NCBI GenBank assembly: GCA_017461565.1
Contig: JAFTXQ010000005.1
Location: 18,315 to 82,314 of the forward strand
Direction: 5' to 3'
DNA: 64,000 bases
Source of the DNA: Oscillospiraceae bacterium
GTDB taxonomy: Bacteria; Bacillota; Clostridia; Oscillospirales; Ruminococcaceae
Position numbers and translations under genes: made by a program. Below, piece by piece: positions 35,050 to 42,877 of this stretch. The notes beneath the pieces were generated by a model, which had not been told where the DNA came from, did not search any database, and saw only the letters and a list, made by a program, of their open reading frames with translations. How positions within the stretch are numbered: position 1 is the first letter of the stretch; each line of letters starts with the position of its first letter.

Positions 35050-37108
35050 CCGTATTCACCTTTGTATTTTCTGACAGAGGGAAGCTTAAAATAGCCTTGA
35101 ACATATCGCCGTCGATATCAATATCGAACATACCGCCGCAGGCAAGAGTGAAGCCCTGTGCAATAGACAGTCCGAGTCCCGTGCCCTCGGTGCTTCTTGC
35201 CTTGTCGCCACGGGTGAAGCGTTCCATTATCTCGTCCTTGGTAAAGGTCATTTCATAAGCGGAGATATTCTTGATGATTATGTAAGCCCTGCTGTCACGC
35301 TTCTCAAGCGAATAGTATATCCTTGTACCCTTGAGTGAATACTTGAGCGCATTGTCAAGCAGATTCTGTATCACCCTGTAAAGGCGCTTTCCGTCGCTTA
35401 TTATCGTCACGGGCGGCTCACAGATATTTGCCTTTACTTCAAGCCCTGAGTCTGTTATCTTGTCCTCCATCTCGCCGAGAGTCTGGTAAGACAGCTTTGC
35501 GAGGTCTATCGGCTCTTTTTCCACGGTTATCTCGCCGCTGGTGGTCTTTGCAAGCTCAAACACATCCGAAACGATGTTCTTAAGACGCTCGGATTTACTC
35601 TGCAGTATTTCCACATATTCAGCCGCATCGCCTGTAAGCTCCTCCTTTGACAGAAGCTCGATATAGCCGATTATCGAGGTAAGCGGAGTTTTCAGATCAT
35701 GGGATACGTTTGTTACAAGCTCCAGCTTCATGCGCTCAGCCTTGAGGCTCTCCTCGATGCTGCGGCGGTACTGCTCTGAAAGCTCGGTAAGGCGCACTGA
35801 GGACTCCTTATAAGGAGAGTTCTTTGACATATTGTGGAGCGGATTTGCCGCATAAGTTCCGCTGTGCATACGCTTTATCTGCGCCTCGAGTATGGCGCCG
35901 TCCCTGAGGATGAGGTATCTTCCGTAAAGAAGGGCTGCAAGTGCTAAAGCTTCGAGAATGATCCACAGAATCGCCATATCACGATTTACATACGAGTCAA
36001 GACAAAGTACAATAAGTGTTACCATAAACACGGTAAACAGAGCGAATACCACATCCATTATCAGCAGCTTTCTTGCCGCTGTCTTGGTTGTGTAAAGCTC
36101 GCCTGTGAATATCTCTTTTACAAAGCCGACAAAAAGCTTCAAGCCTGCCCAAAGCTTTTTCAGCAAGAACCAGGTAAAGCGAACGACATGATACAGCAGG
36201 CAGTATTTCAGCGCACAGCTGTTCTTTCTTCTGACAGCATGAGATACGCAGAGATACCACAGCAGCATGAATGTGATGAGCGTCGCAACGCCGCACAACA
36301 CCATATACAACACACGTCCGTTAAAGCTGAGGTGAAATGCCGTTGAACCGTCTATCACTCCGAACAGCGGATATACAGCGAACATTCCGCATAAAACGAA
36401 CAGTGCTGCCGCTATCTCGACAGGAAGCTTCCAGATATTCCTCATTCCCGAAGCACCCTCAGAGTTCTCGCCCATTACCGCACAGGAAAGTGCAAGCAAA
36501 GCGATTCCGACGATCATCAGAACAGCCTCAGTAACCACTACGATGAACATATTGCGGCGCATCTCATACCAGTAGTCGGACATCTGTCCGATCATCTCAT
36601 CTGAATAGCCTATCTCTACATAGTTATTCAAGGAGGCTTTATAACTGAGATAACTCTGATGATATTCCAGATAATCATAGATCAGTTCAGCACGCTCGGC
36701 TATCCTGCCATAGTTAAGATTGCCGCTGACGCCATTCTTGTCAAAACGAAGTCTGTAATCACGCACGCAATAGTCATTGCTGAATACCAGGCTGTCCTGA
36801 CGACCCTCGCAGAAATAATCAAGCATCTCCACGTTGTAGGTTATCTTCCAGTCAGGCATAGAATCATCAAAAATATCGTCTGCCATATCCATATCAGCCA
36901 TAACGATATCTGCAAGATATTCGGAATTTCTGAAATCATCCGAAAGCAGTGCGTCAAAGCCATAGGTCTTATGCGACAGGCTGACGTAATCATAAGCCAC
37001 TGTGTAGCCCCACACTATTCCCGCAGCGCCGAAGCAGATTATGTACAGCACCACCAGAAGCACCTTTACAGCACGGCTTCTGCTAAATCTTCTCCATTTT
37101 GTATCCAA
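35042..37108 (-). CDS. Membrane sensor histidine kinase
   Basis: 688 residues. N-terminal membrane segment, extracytoplasmic domain (about 40-185), then about six membrane helices (190-400), and the kinase core. The phospho-accepting His is His470 in VSHDLKTPLTSIIGY; N box QNLLDNALKYS; G boxes ending GTGLGLSIAQGF. The many membrane helices suggest sensing within or near the membrane. It overlaps the response regulator gene by 26 bp and the next gene by 8 bp. VanS/PhoR-like core, but the signal is unknown. Confidence 0.92.
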   Translation of the reverse strand: MDTKWRRFSRSRAVKVLLVVLYIICFGAAGIVWGYTVAYDYVSLSHKTYGFDALLSDDFRNSEYLADIVMADMDMADDIFDDSMPDWKITYNVEMLDYFCEGRQDSLVFSNDYCVRDYRLRFDKNGVSGNLNYGRIAERAELIYDYLEYHQSYLSYKASLNNYVEIGYSDEMIGQMSDYWYEMRRNMFIVVVTEAVLMIVGIALLALSCAVMGENSEGASGMRNIWKLPVEIAAALFVLCGMFAVYPLFGVIDGSTAFHLSFNGRVLYMVLCGVATLITFMLLWYLCVSHAVRRKNSCALKYCLLYHVVRFTWFLLKKLWAGLKLFVGFVKEIFTGELYTTKTAARKLLIMDVVFALFTVFMVTLIVLCLDSYVNRDMAILWIILEALALAALLYGRYLILRDGAILEAQIKRMHSGTYAANPLHNMSKNSPYKESSVRLTELSEQYRRSIEESLKAERMKLELVTNVSHDLKTPLTSIIGYIELLSKEELTGDAAEYVEILQSKSERLKNIVSDVFELAKTTSGEITVEKEPIDLAKLSYQTLGEMEDKITDSGLEVKANICEPPVTIISDGKRLYRVIQNLLDNALKYSLKGTRIYYSLEKRDSRAYIIIKNISAYEMTFTKDEIMERFTRGDKARSTEGTGLGLSIAQGFTLACGGMFDIDIDGDMFKAILSFPLSENTKVNTDG

Positions 37109-37784
37109 CGCCCCACACCACCTTTAAATATTTTGGTTCCCTAGGATTGATCTCGATCTTTTCACGGATACGGCGGATATGCACCATCACCGTATTTTCG
37201 ACCGCATACGCCGTTTCATGCCAGACCTTTTCGTATATCTGCTCAGCAGAGAATACCCTGCCCGCATTCGACATCAGAAGCTCCAGTATACTGTATTCCT
37301 TTGCGGTGAGCTTCACTGTTTCGCCCTCGACTACGACACTGCGCTCATCCGATTTCAGCAGAAGTCCGCCCATCCTTATATCGCCGCCAACAAGACGATT
37401 GGAATAATCGCCGAGGGACATATATCTTCTGAGCTGGGACTTCACCCTTGCTATAAGCTCGGGCGGCGAAAACGGCTTTGTTATGTAATCATCCGCTCCG
37501 ATGGAAAGTCCAAGCACCTTGTCGCTCTCCTCGGTCTTTGCCGAGAGCAGGATTATCGGAATGTTGCGTCCGTTGCGTATGTTTATGGTGGCGGATATTC
37601 CGTCCATCTCGGGCATCATGATATCTAAAATGATAAGATGTATCTCCTCGTCCGACAGCTTCTCGACTGCCTCTTTTCCGTTGTAGGCGCAGACAGTTTC
37701 TATCCCCTCGTGCTGTAAAAGCTTTGAAACAGCGCCGACTATCGCACGGTCATCATCCACGACGAGCACCTTTTGCTGCGACAT
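37083..37784 (-). CDS. OmpR/PhoB-type response regulator
   Basis: 233 residues: receiver domain (1-120) with the acidic pocket VDDD and phospho-acceptor Asp54 in LIILDIMMPEMDG, and a C-terminal winged helix (about 135-230, ending KVVWGVGYKME). ATG after AGAGGGGAA. First gene of a four-gene operon with its kinase and two membrane proteins. Tandem 11-bp repeats lie upstream of the weak -35 of its promoter, the arrangement expected for an autoregulated OmpR-class activator. Confidence 0.94.
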   Translation of the reverse strand: MSQQKVLVVDDDRAIVGAVSKLLQHEGIETVCAYNGKEAVEKLSDEEIHLIILDIMMPEMDGISATINIRNGRNIPIILLSAKTEESDKVLGLSIGADDYITKPFSPPELIARVKSQLRRYMSLGDYSNRLVGGDIRMGGLLLKSDERSVVVEGETVKLTAKEYSILELLMSNAGRVFSAEQIYEKVWHETAYAVENTVMVHIRRIREKIEINPREPKYLKVVWGVGYKMEKI

Positions 37785-37817
37785 AATTTCCCCTCTTTCT
37801 GTTTATATATTAAACAT

Positions 37818-37871
37818 ATTGTAGCATTACTTTCTTATAAAAAACACAACAAAATTCTTACAAATTTCTTA
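37818..37871 (-). promoter_or_regulatory. Operon promoter with tandem 11-bp direct repeats
   Basis: Minus strand: TAAGAAATTTG (37871-37861) directly followed by TAAGAATTTTG (37860-37850), a further TAAGAAAG (37837-37830), then TACAAT (37823-37818) as -10. There is no good -35, as in activator-dependent promoters. Eleven-base spacing is typical of OmpR-class binding sites. Confidence 0.6.
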
Positions 37872-37932
37872 AGGAATATCTTTCTTCGTCGTGTACAGAC
37901 TAATTCTGCATCACAAAAACGGAGATGATAAA

Positions 37933-38697
37933 ATGAACAGATTTCTTTGCGCCTCTGCCGCAATAATGATGAGCGTTTCTGCGGCGGGAGCTTCGGAATA
38001 CTCCTACCTGTATGATTTCAGCGAGGAAAAGATAGCCTACGGCATGGGCAACGAAACAGATGCGCAGAACCGCCCTCTAGGAGCGATAAGCGCACAGCGC
38101 CAATACGGCGACAAGGGTGCGCTGTTTATCGGGGAGGAGCAGGACAAGCGCCTTTGGCTCACCTTTGACGAGGGCTACGAAAACGGCTACACGCCTAAAA
38201 TACTGGATACTCTTAAGGAAAAGAACGTCCGAGCGGTGTTCTTTGTGACCTACGACTACTGTGAGAAGAACCCTGAGCTGATCCGCCGCATGATAGACGA
38301 GGGACACACCGTGGGAAACCACACCTGGAGCCACCCCTCACTGCCTGAATGTTCTCCCGACGAGCTTTATGCAGAGCTTTCGCTGCTGCACAAGTATGTA
38401 AAGGAGAACTTTGACTACGAAATGTACGTCATGCGACCTCCGATGGGCGAATTTTCGGAAAGAGTCCTCGCCTGTGCAAGAGAGCTTGGATATACCACCG
38501 TTCTGTGGAGCTTCGCCTATCCCGACTGGGATGTAAACTCACAGCCGGAAAAAAACGCAGCCTACGAAAAGATAACCTCTAAAACTCATAACGGTGCGGT
38601 TTATCTGCTTCACGCAGTTTCAAAGACAAACACCGAGATACTCGGTGATGTTATCGACTACTGGAAGAACGAGGGATACCTCATAACACCTATGTGA
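37933..38697 (+). CDS. Polysaccharide deacetylase (PdaA-like)
   Basis: Secreted metal-dependent de-N-acetylase, 254 residues. Signal peptide 1-20 (ends SVSAAGA), then a NodB domain with LTFDEGYENGYTPKIL (TFDE in place of TFDD), the metal His pair in GNHTWSHPSL, and the catalytic region RPPMGEFS. The TFDEGYE variant is typical of PdaA, which makes muramic-delta-lactam in spore cortex. ATG 37933 is chosen for GGAGATG upstream and the signal peptide; an earlier ATG at 37891 lacks both. It ends in a terminator. Confidence 0.85.
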   Translation: MNRFLCASAAIMMSVSAAGASEYSYLYDFSEEKIAYGMGNETDAQNRPLGAISAQRQYGDKGALFIGEEQDKRLWLTFDEGYENGYTPKILDTLKEKNVRAVFFVTYDYCEKNPELIRRMIDEGHTVGNHTWSHPSLPECSPDELYAELSLLHKYVKENFDYEMYVMRPPMGEFSERVLACARELGYTTVLWSFAYPDWDVNSQPEKNAAYEKITSKTHNGAVYLLHAVSKTNTEILGDVIDYWKNEGYLITPM

Positions 38698-38703
38698 TAT
38701 ACC

Positions 38704-38746
38704 CAAAACGGGAGAACAGGCTTATCATACCTGCACTCCCGTTTTG
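38704..38746. terminator. Bidirectional intrinsic terminator
   Basis: Eleven-bp stem CAAAACGGGAG/CTCCCGTTTTG with self-flanking A and T runs, between the convergent deacetylase and BtuF-like genes. Confidence 0.8.
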
Positions 38747-38747
38747 T

Positions 38748-39641
38748 TCATTCTGCATCGGGAGCAAGCTGCTCCGATATCTGATCATAGATGTCAAATG
38801 TGCGTGTAGACGGACGCTCAAAGCCTGCCGCCGATACAAACACCACCTTTGCGCCGTTATCAGCAAAAGCAGACAGCACGGCGTTATTATTTATATCGCT
38901 CATCGACAGGCTGTCGCAGGCAACTATGAAAGACGGTGACGCATCGCCAAGCTCTGAAAGCTCACAATAGCCCTCGGAAGTGCAGATGTTGGTTCCGCAA
39001 AGCGACAGTACCCCGTTCTCAAAAGTGCTGCCTCCTGCGGCGGTAAGCTTGCCCGTAACGTATACAAAACTGTCAAGCTTTACGCTCTCAGCAGCTGCCC
39101 TCATTTCAGCGGTATACTTTTCCCCCTTTGCCGCCGCAGCTTGTGTTCCGACAAAAGCGGAAGCTATATCACTGTAAAGCCTGCCGTAATCCTCAGCTGA
39201 TACCGGAGGCGCCAGTCTTACAACTGCAATATCCGCATCCTGAAGCGTATACATATCCCTCTCGGACAATTCTGTCAGAGTAAACAGCACATCAGGCGAC
39301 ATCCCTGTAATTATCTCAAGCTCGGGGTTTTCAGCGCTTCCCACTCTCTGAAGCGAAAGCTCGGGATAATCGCAGTAGCTGCTTATTCCACAAAGCCTGT
39401 CAGTGTATCCCATCTCTGCAATGATCTCTGTTATTGCTGGAGAAAGGCTGACAACCCTGTCCGCTTCCTCATGTATCTGAACGCCCTGTATCTCAACGGG
39501 GAAAACAGACGCTTCAGCAGTATCTGTGCTTTCCGTACCTGATATGATTATCTCCGTAGGCACAGAAGAGGACTCCTGCGGCTGTGTATCACACGCCGAA
39601 AGCAATATAAGCATCGGAAAAAGTATCAATAAACGTTTCAT
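38748..39641 (-). CDS. ABC-transporter substrate-binding lipoprotein, BtuF/FhuD-like
   Basis: Lipoprotein of 297 residues: lipobox with Cys17 (LLSAC), Ser/Thr linker, then a class III periplasmic-binding fold. RVVSLSPAITEIIAEMGYTDRLCGIS and ELEIITGMSPDVLF, given here as landmarks near residues 50-130, are typical of cobalamin or ferric-siderophore binding proteins. Start 39641 has AAGGAG upstream; longer in-frame starts run into the next gene. No permease or ATPase gene is nearby, so the transporter partner lies elsewhere. It follows DUF815 by 16 bp. Confidence 0.85.
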   Translation of the reverse strand: MKRLLILFPMLILLSACDTQPQESSSVPTEIIISGTESTDTAEASVFPVEIQGVQIHEEADRVVSLSPAITEIIAEMGYTDRLCGISSYCDYPELSLQRVGSAENPELEIITGMSPDVLFTLTELSERDMYTLQDADIAVVRLAPPVSAEDYGRLYSDIASAFVGTQAAAAKGEKYTAEMRAAAESVKLDSFVYVTGKLTAAGGSTFENGVLSLCGTNICTSEGYCELSELGDASPSFIVACDSLSMSDINNNAVLSAFADNGAKVVFVSAAGFERPSTRTFDIYDQISEQLAPDAE

Positions 39642-39657
39642 GTAAACGCTCCTTAGT

Positions 39658-40842
39658 TCAATAATCCATACCCAGCTCGATACGACCCACAAGATGATCG
39701 ATGAACTGGCGTGCAACACGTGGCGAACGTCCGCTCCTGCGCAGCGCAAAGCGCTCAGCCGCAGCAAACAGCTCCTCATCGGGAAGCGAGAGCTGCCTGT
39801 CATCGGCAAGCTGCTTTACAATATCAAGATAGACCTCTTTGTTCGGCTTGCTGAACGTAACAAACAGTCCGAAGCGATCTGCAAGCGACATACTCTCGTC
39901 AATTGCATCGGAACGGCTGATATCATCGCCCGAGCGTTCTGCCGAGGTCTCCTTTACGATCTTGCGGCGGTTTGTTGTGGCATAGATCAGGATATTTTCG
40001 GGACGTGCCGAAAGAGAACCCTCAAGCGCCGCCTTTAAAATACCGAAGCGGTCATCGCTTTCGGCAAAGGTGAGATCATCGATGGTGATGATAAAACGGA
40101 GAGGATTGTTTTTAAGTATTCTGAAAAGCTTAGGAAGCCCCGCAACATCGTTCTTTGACACTTCCACCATACGCAGTCCGTCAAACTCATTCAGAAGCGC
40201 CTTTACCGTGCTGGATTTTCCTGTGCCACGGTCGCCGTAAAGCAGAACATTCTGCGCAGGCTTTCTGTTGAGGAAGCAAACGGTGTTTTCAACCACCTGA
40301 TCACGCTGTACCTTGTAATTCTTGAGGTCCGAAAGTCGGATGGGATCGGTGTTCTCTACGGGAAAAAGCTCGTTCCCATCAAAGGAGAAGGCCTTGTACC
40401 TTGCAAACATTCCGCTGCCGTGCTTTGCCGCAAAGCTGAGGAAATAATCGGCGGTGTAACTGAACTCGCCCTGCTCGAAATCAGGAAGGCTATGGAAAAG
40501 CAGGTTATCAAACCTATCGGAAAGCATGGCTTTCAGCTTTTCCGCACTATACCGCGACAGAAACTCTATCGTATGAAGATCACACTCTATCGCTTTTTTC
40601 TGTAACTCCGTAGGCGCAGCGGCGCATTTTGCAATAAACTCAGACTCGGAATACACCAGCATATCATGAAGATACTCTCCTAAAGTCCTGCCGCTTATCA
40701 GAAGCTGACGGCATATCTCTCCATAGGCTTCAAAGCATTCCACCTCACCGCTGCCGCTGAATTTTGCAAACGCCTTAAGAACCACATCATCCTTTACATC
40801 AAAGGTGCATATCGCAGCGACCGCATTTTTTATTTTATCCAT
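39658..40842 (-). CDS. DUF815-family AAA+ ATPase
   Basis: Predicted P-loop ATPase of 394 residues. An N-terminal helical region (about 1-170) precedes the AAA-like core with Walker A YGDRGTGKSST and Walker B FIITIDDLTF, sensor residue in YATTNRR, and the C-terminal lid with SGRSPRVARQF. Matches the DUF815 family, whose function is unknown. It overlaps the dusB gene by 8 bp. Confidence 0.9.
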   Translation of the reverse strand: MDKIKNAVAAICTFDVKDDVVLKAFAKFSGSGEVECFEAYGEICRQLLISGRTLGEYLHDMLVYSESEFIAKCAAAPTELQKKAIECDLHTIEFLSRYSAEKLKAMLSDRFDNLLFHSLPDFEQGEFSYTADYFLSFAAKHGSGMFARYKAFSFDGNELFPVENTDPIRLSDLKNYKVQRDQVVENTVCFLNRKPAQNVLLYGDRGTGKSSTVKALLNEFDGLRMVEVSKNDVAGLPKLFRILKNNPLRFIITIDDLTFAESDDRFGILKAALEGSLSARPENILIYATTNRRKIVKETSAERSGDDISRSDAIDESMSLADRFGLFVTFSKPNKEVYLDIVKQLADDRQLSLPDEELFAAAERFALRRSGRSPRVARQFIDHLVGRIELGMDY

Positions 40843-41824
40843 TGTTTTCTCCAGTCTGTTGTTCTGCTATCATTTCTATAAGTCTTTCAAGGTCATCAAG
40901 GGTGTTAAGCGTTCCACAAAGGTTTCTGAACCTTGCTGCGCCATTCATCCCCTTAAGATACCACGAGGCGTGACGTCTTGCCTCTTTCATGCCAACCTTT
41001 TCGCCTTTATCATCCACTAAAAGTTCGATGTGACGGCGCATTATCTTAAGCTTTTCCTCAAAGGACGGCTCGGGACGGACAGGCTTACCCTCAAAATAAT
41101 CCTTTATCTGTCCGAAGAGCCAGGGTCTGCCGTAGCTGCCCCTGCCTATCATGACAAGATCACAGCCTGTGTATTCGTACATTTTTTTGCAGAGCTCAGG
41201 AGAAGAAACATCACCGTTTCCGATCACGGGGATGCCCACCGCCTGCTTCACATCCCGGATGATGTCCCAGTCTGCCGTACCGGAATAAAGCTGCGCCTTA
41301 GTCCTGCCGTGGACTGCAACAGCCGCAGCTCCGTTCTCCTCCGCTATCTTCGCCATCTCAACGGCATTGACCGAGCTTTCATCCCAGCCCTTGCGTATCT
41401 TTACAGTAACGGGGATATCCGTAGCGGATACAGCCGCCTTTACAAGCTCGCCGAAAAGCTTCGGGGTCTTCATAAGTGCGCTTCCCGCACCGCCGCCTAC
41501 TATCTTGGGCATAGGACAACCAGCATTGATATCGATTATATCAGGCTTGTATTTCTCTGTTATCTTGACCGCTGCCGCCATGAACTCAGGTTCTGCACCA
41601 AAAAGCTGCACTGCCATAGGGTGCTCTGCTTCGGTCGATGTCAACAGCTCAGCAGTCTTGCGGTCACTGTAACAAAGTCCCTTGCAGCTTGCCATCTCGC
41701 CTACCACATACGCTGCACCGTATTCCTTTGCCATAAGGCGGTACGCCCTGTCGGCAACGCTCGCCATAGGAGCAAGTGCGGCGGTCTTTTCTATCTGTAC
41801 ACCACCGATGTTGATATATTCCAT
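40835..41824 (-). CDS. dusB: tRNA-dihydrouridine synthase
   Basis: FMN enzyme reducing uridine to dihydrouridine in tRNA, 329 residues. APMASVADRAYR at the N-terminus, the catalytic Cys in DINAGCPMPKIVGGGAGSAL, VTVKIRKGWD, AVHGRTKAQLYSG and the FMN-phosphate site IGNGDV and MIGRGSYGRPW. Member of the DusB group. First gene of dusB-DUF815-BtuF-like, with short overlaps. ATG after AAGGGAGAA. Confidence 0.93.
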   Translation of the reverse strand: MEYINIGGVQIEKTAALAPMASVADRAYRLMAKEYGAAYVVGEMASCKGLCYSDRKTAELLTSTEAEHPMAVQLFGAEPEFMAAAVKITEKYKPDIIDINAGCPMPKIVGGGAGSALMKTPKLFGELVKAAVSATDIPVTVKIRKGWDESSVNAVEMAKIAEENGAAAVAVHGRTKAQLYSGTADWDIIRDVKQAVGIPVIGNGDVSSPELCKKMYEYTGCDLVMIGRGSYGRPWLFGQIKDYFEGKPVRPEPSFEEKLKIMRRHIELLVDDKGEKVGMKEARRHASWYLKGMNGAARFRNLCGTLNTLDDLERLIEMIAEQQTGENNG

Positions 41825-41969
41825 CAGGTATTCTCCCTTTTAAACAACAAATTTCATAATAACTCAGTTTATATTTTACCACAAAATCTCCGAGTGTTCA
41901 AGTTCATATTGTAATTTTTATAAAAATATGATAGAATATAAAGATAAGAGCAATTTCAAGGGGGACATT

Positions 41970-42716
41970 ATGGCTAAATCAGGAAATTCTTCAAGAGTCG
42001 GACTGTTCGACGAATTACGAGGCTTTGCTATCATCTGCATGGTTATTTATCATGCGATGTATGATCTTAAATATCTTCACGGCATCGATGTCCCTATCTT
42101 CTTCGAGAGCTGGTTCGATGTTATCCGTGATATCTTTGCAGGTATGTTCATGTTCATCTCGGGAACGGTGTGCAAATATTCCTCAAATAATATAAAGCGT
42201 GGCGCACAGTGCTTCTTCATCGGAATGATGATGACTTTCATAATGCCATTTTTCATGAACGGAACTGTTCTGTTCGGTATACTGCATTTCATGGGAATCA
42301 GCATGATGATCTACGGTCTGTGCGAGGGTATCCTCAACAAGATCCCCTCCATTGTGGGAATTATTATATGCGTGTTCCTCTTTATCTTCACTATGAACGT
42401 ACAGAACGGCTATCTCGGCTTCGGAGGCTTCGCTATCATCGATATCCCCTCCAAGGCTTATGAAGTAGGCGTGCTTTTCCCATTAGGTATCGCAGGAAAC
42501 GGCTTCTATTCCGCTGACTGGTTCCCGCTGCTGCCGTGGCTGTTCGTGTTCATCGCAGGAAGCTACTTCGGAACCTACGCCAAGAATGGCGATCTGCCAA
42601 AGTGGGTATACCCCGTACACATCAAGTGGCTCGCAACAGTGGGAAGATACACGATATGGGTATATATCCTGCACCAGCCGATACTGTATTTCCTGTTTAA
42701 CCTTATTTTCTCATAA
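41970..42716 (+). CDS. DUF1624/heparan-glucosaminide acetyltransferase-like membrane protein
   Basis: Integral membrane protein of 248 residues with about seven helices. The start FDELRGFAIICMVIYHAMYDL is characteristic of DUF1624, an acyltransferase-3-related family related to lysosomal HGSNAT. Final helices include WVYILHQPILYF. Substrate unknown; acetylation of an envelope glycan is a guess. ATG 41970 chosen for AAGGGGGA upstream; an earlier in-frame ATG at 41928 has none. Confidence 0.82.
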   Translation: MAKSGNSSRVGLFDELRGFAIICMVIYHAMYDLKYLHGIDVPIFFESWFDVIRDIFAGMFMFISGTVCKYSSNNIKRGAQCFFIGMMMTFIMPFFMNGTVLFGILHFMGISMMIYGLCEGILNKIPSIVGIIICVFLFIFTMNVQNGYLGFGGFAIIDIPSKAYEVGVLFPLGIAGNGFYSADWFPLLPWLFVFIAGSYFGTYAKNGDLPKWVYPVHIKWLATVGRYTIWVYILHQPILYFLFNLIFS

Positions 42717-42754
42717 CATCGGAAAAGTGGGCATAAATTGGCTTTACAAAACAC

Positions 42755-42783
42755 TTGCAAAATCCGATAAAATGATATATAAT
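42755..42783 (+). promoter_or_regulatory. Promoter of lon
   Basis: TTGCAA (42755-42760), 17 bases, TATAAT (42778-42783). A leader of about 88 bases follows, with no CIRCE element recognised. Confidence 0.6.
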
Positions 42784-42877
42784 AGTATTTGTGTCTGTAT
42801 AACACAGCACCGACACAAGATCACCGGAAGGCGGACTTCCCGCCAGCATATAGATAGAAAAAGAAAGGAAGATATCA

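Noticed and set aside
39642-39809. Longer start for the BtuF-like lipoprotein
   Set aside because: It would run into the DUF815 gene and bury the signal peptide; 39641 has AAGGAG and a correct lipobox distance.
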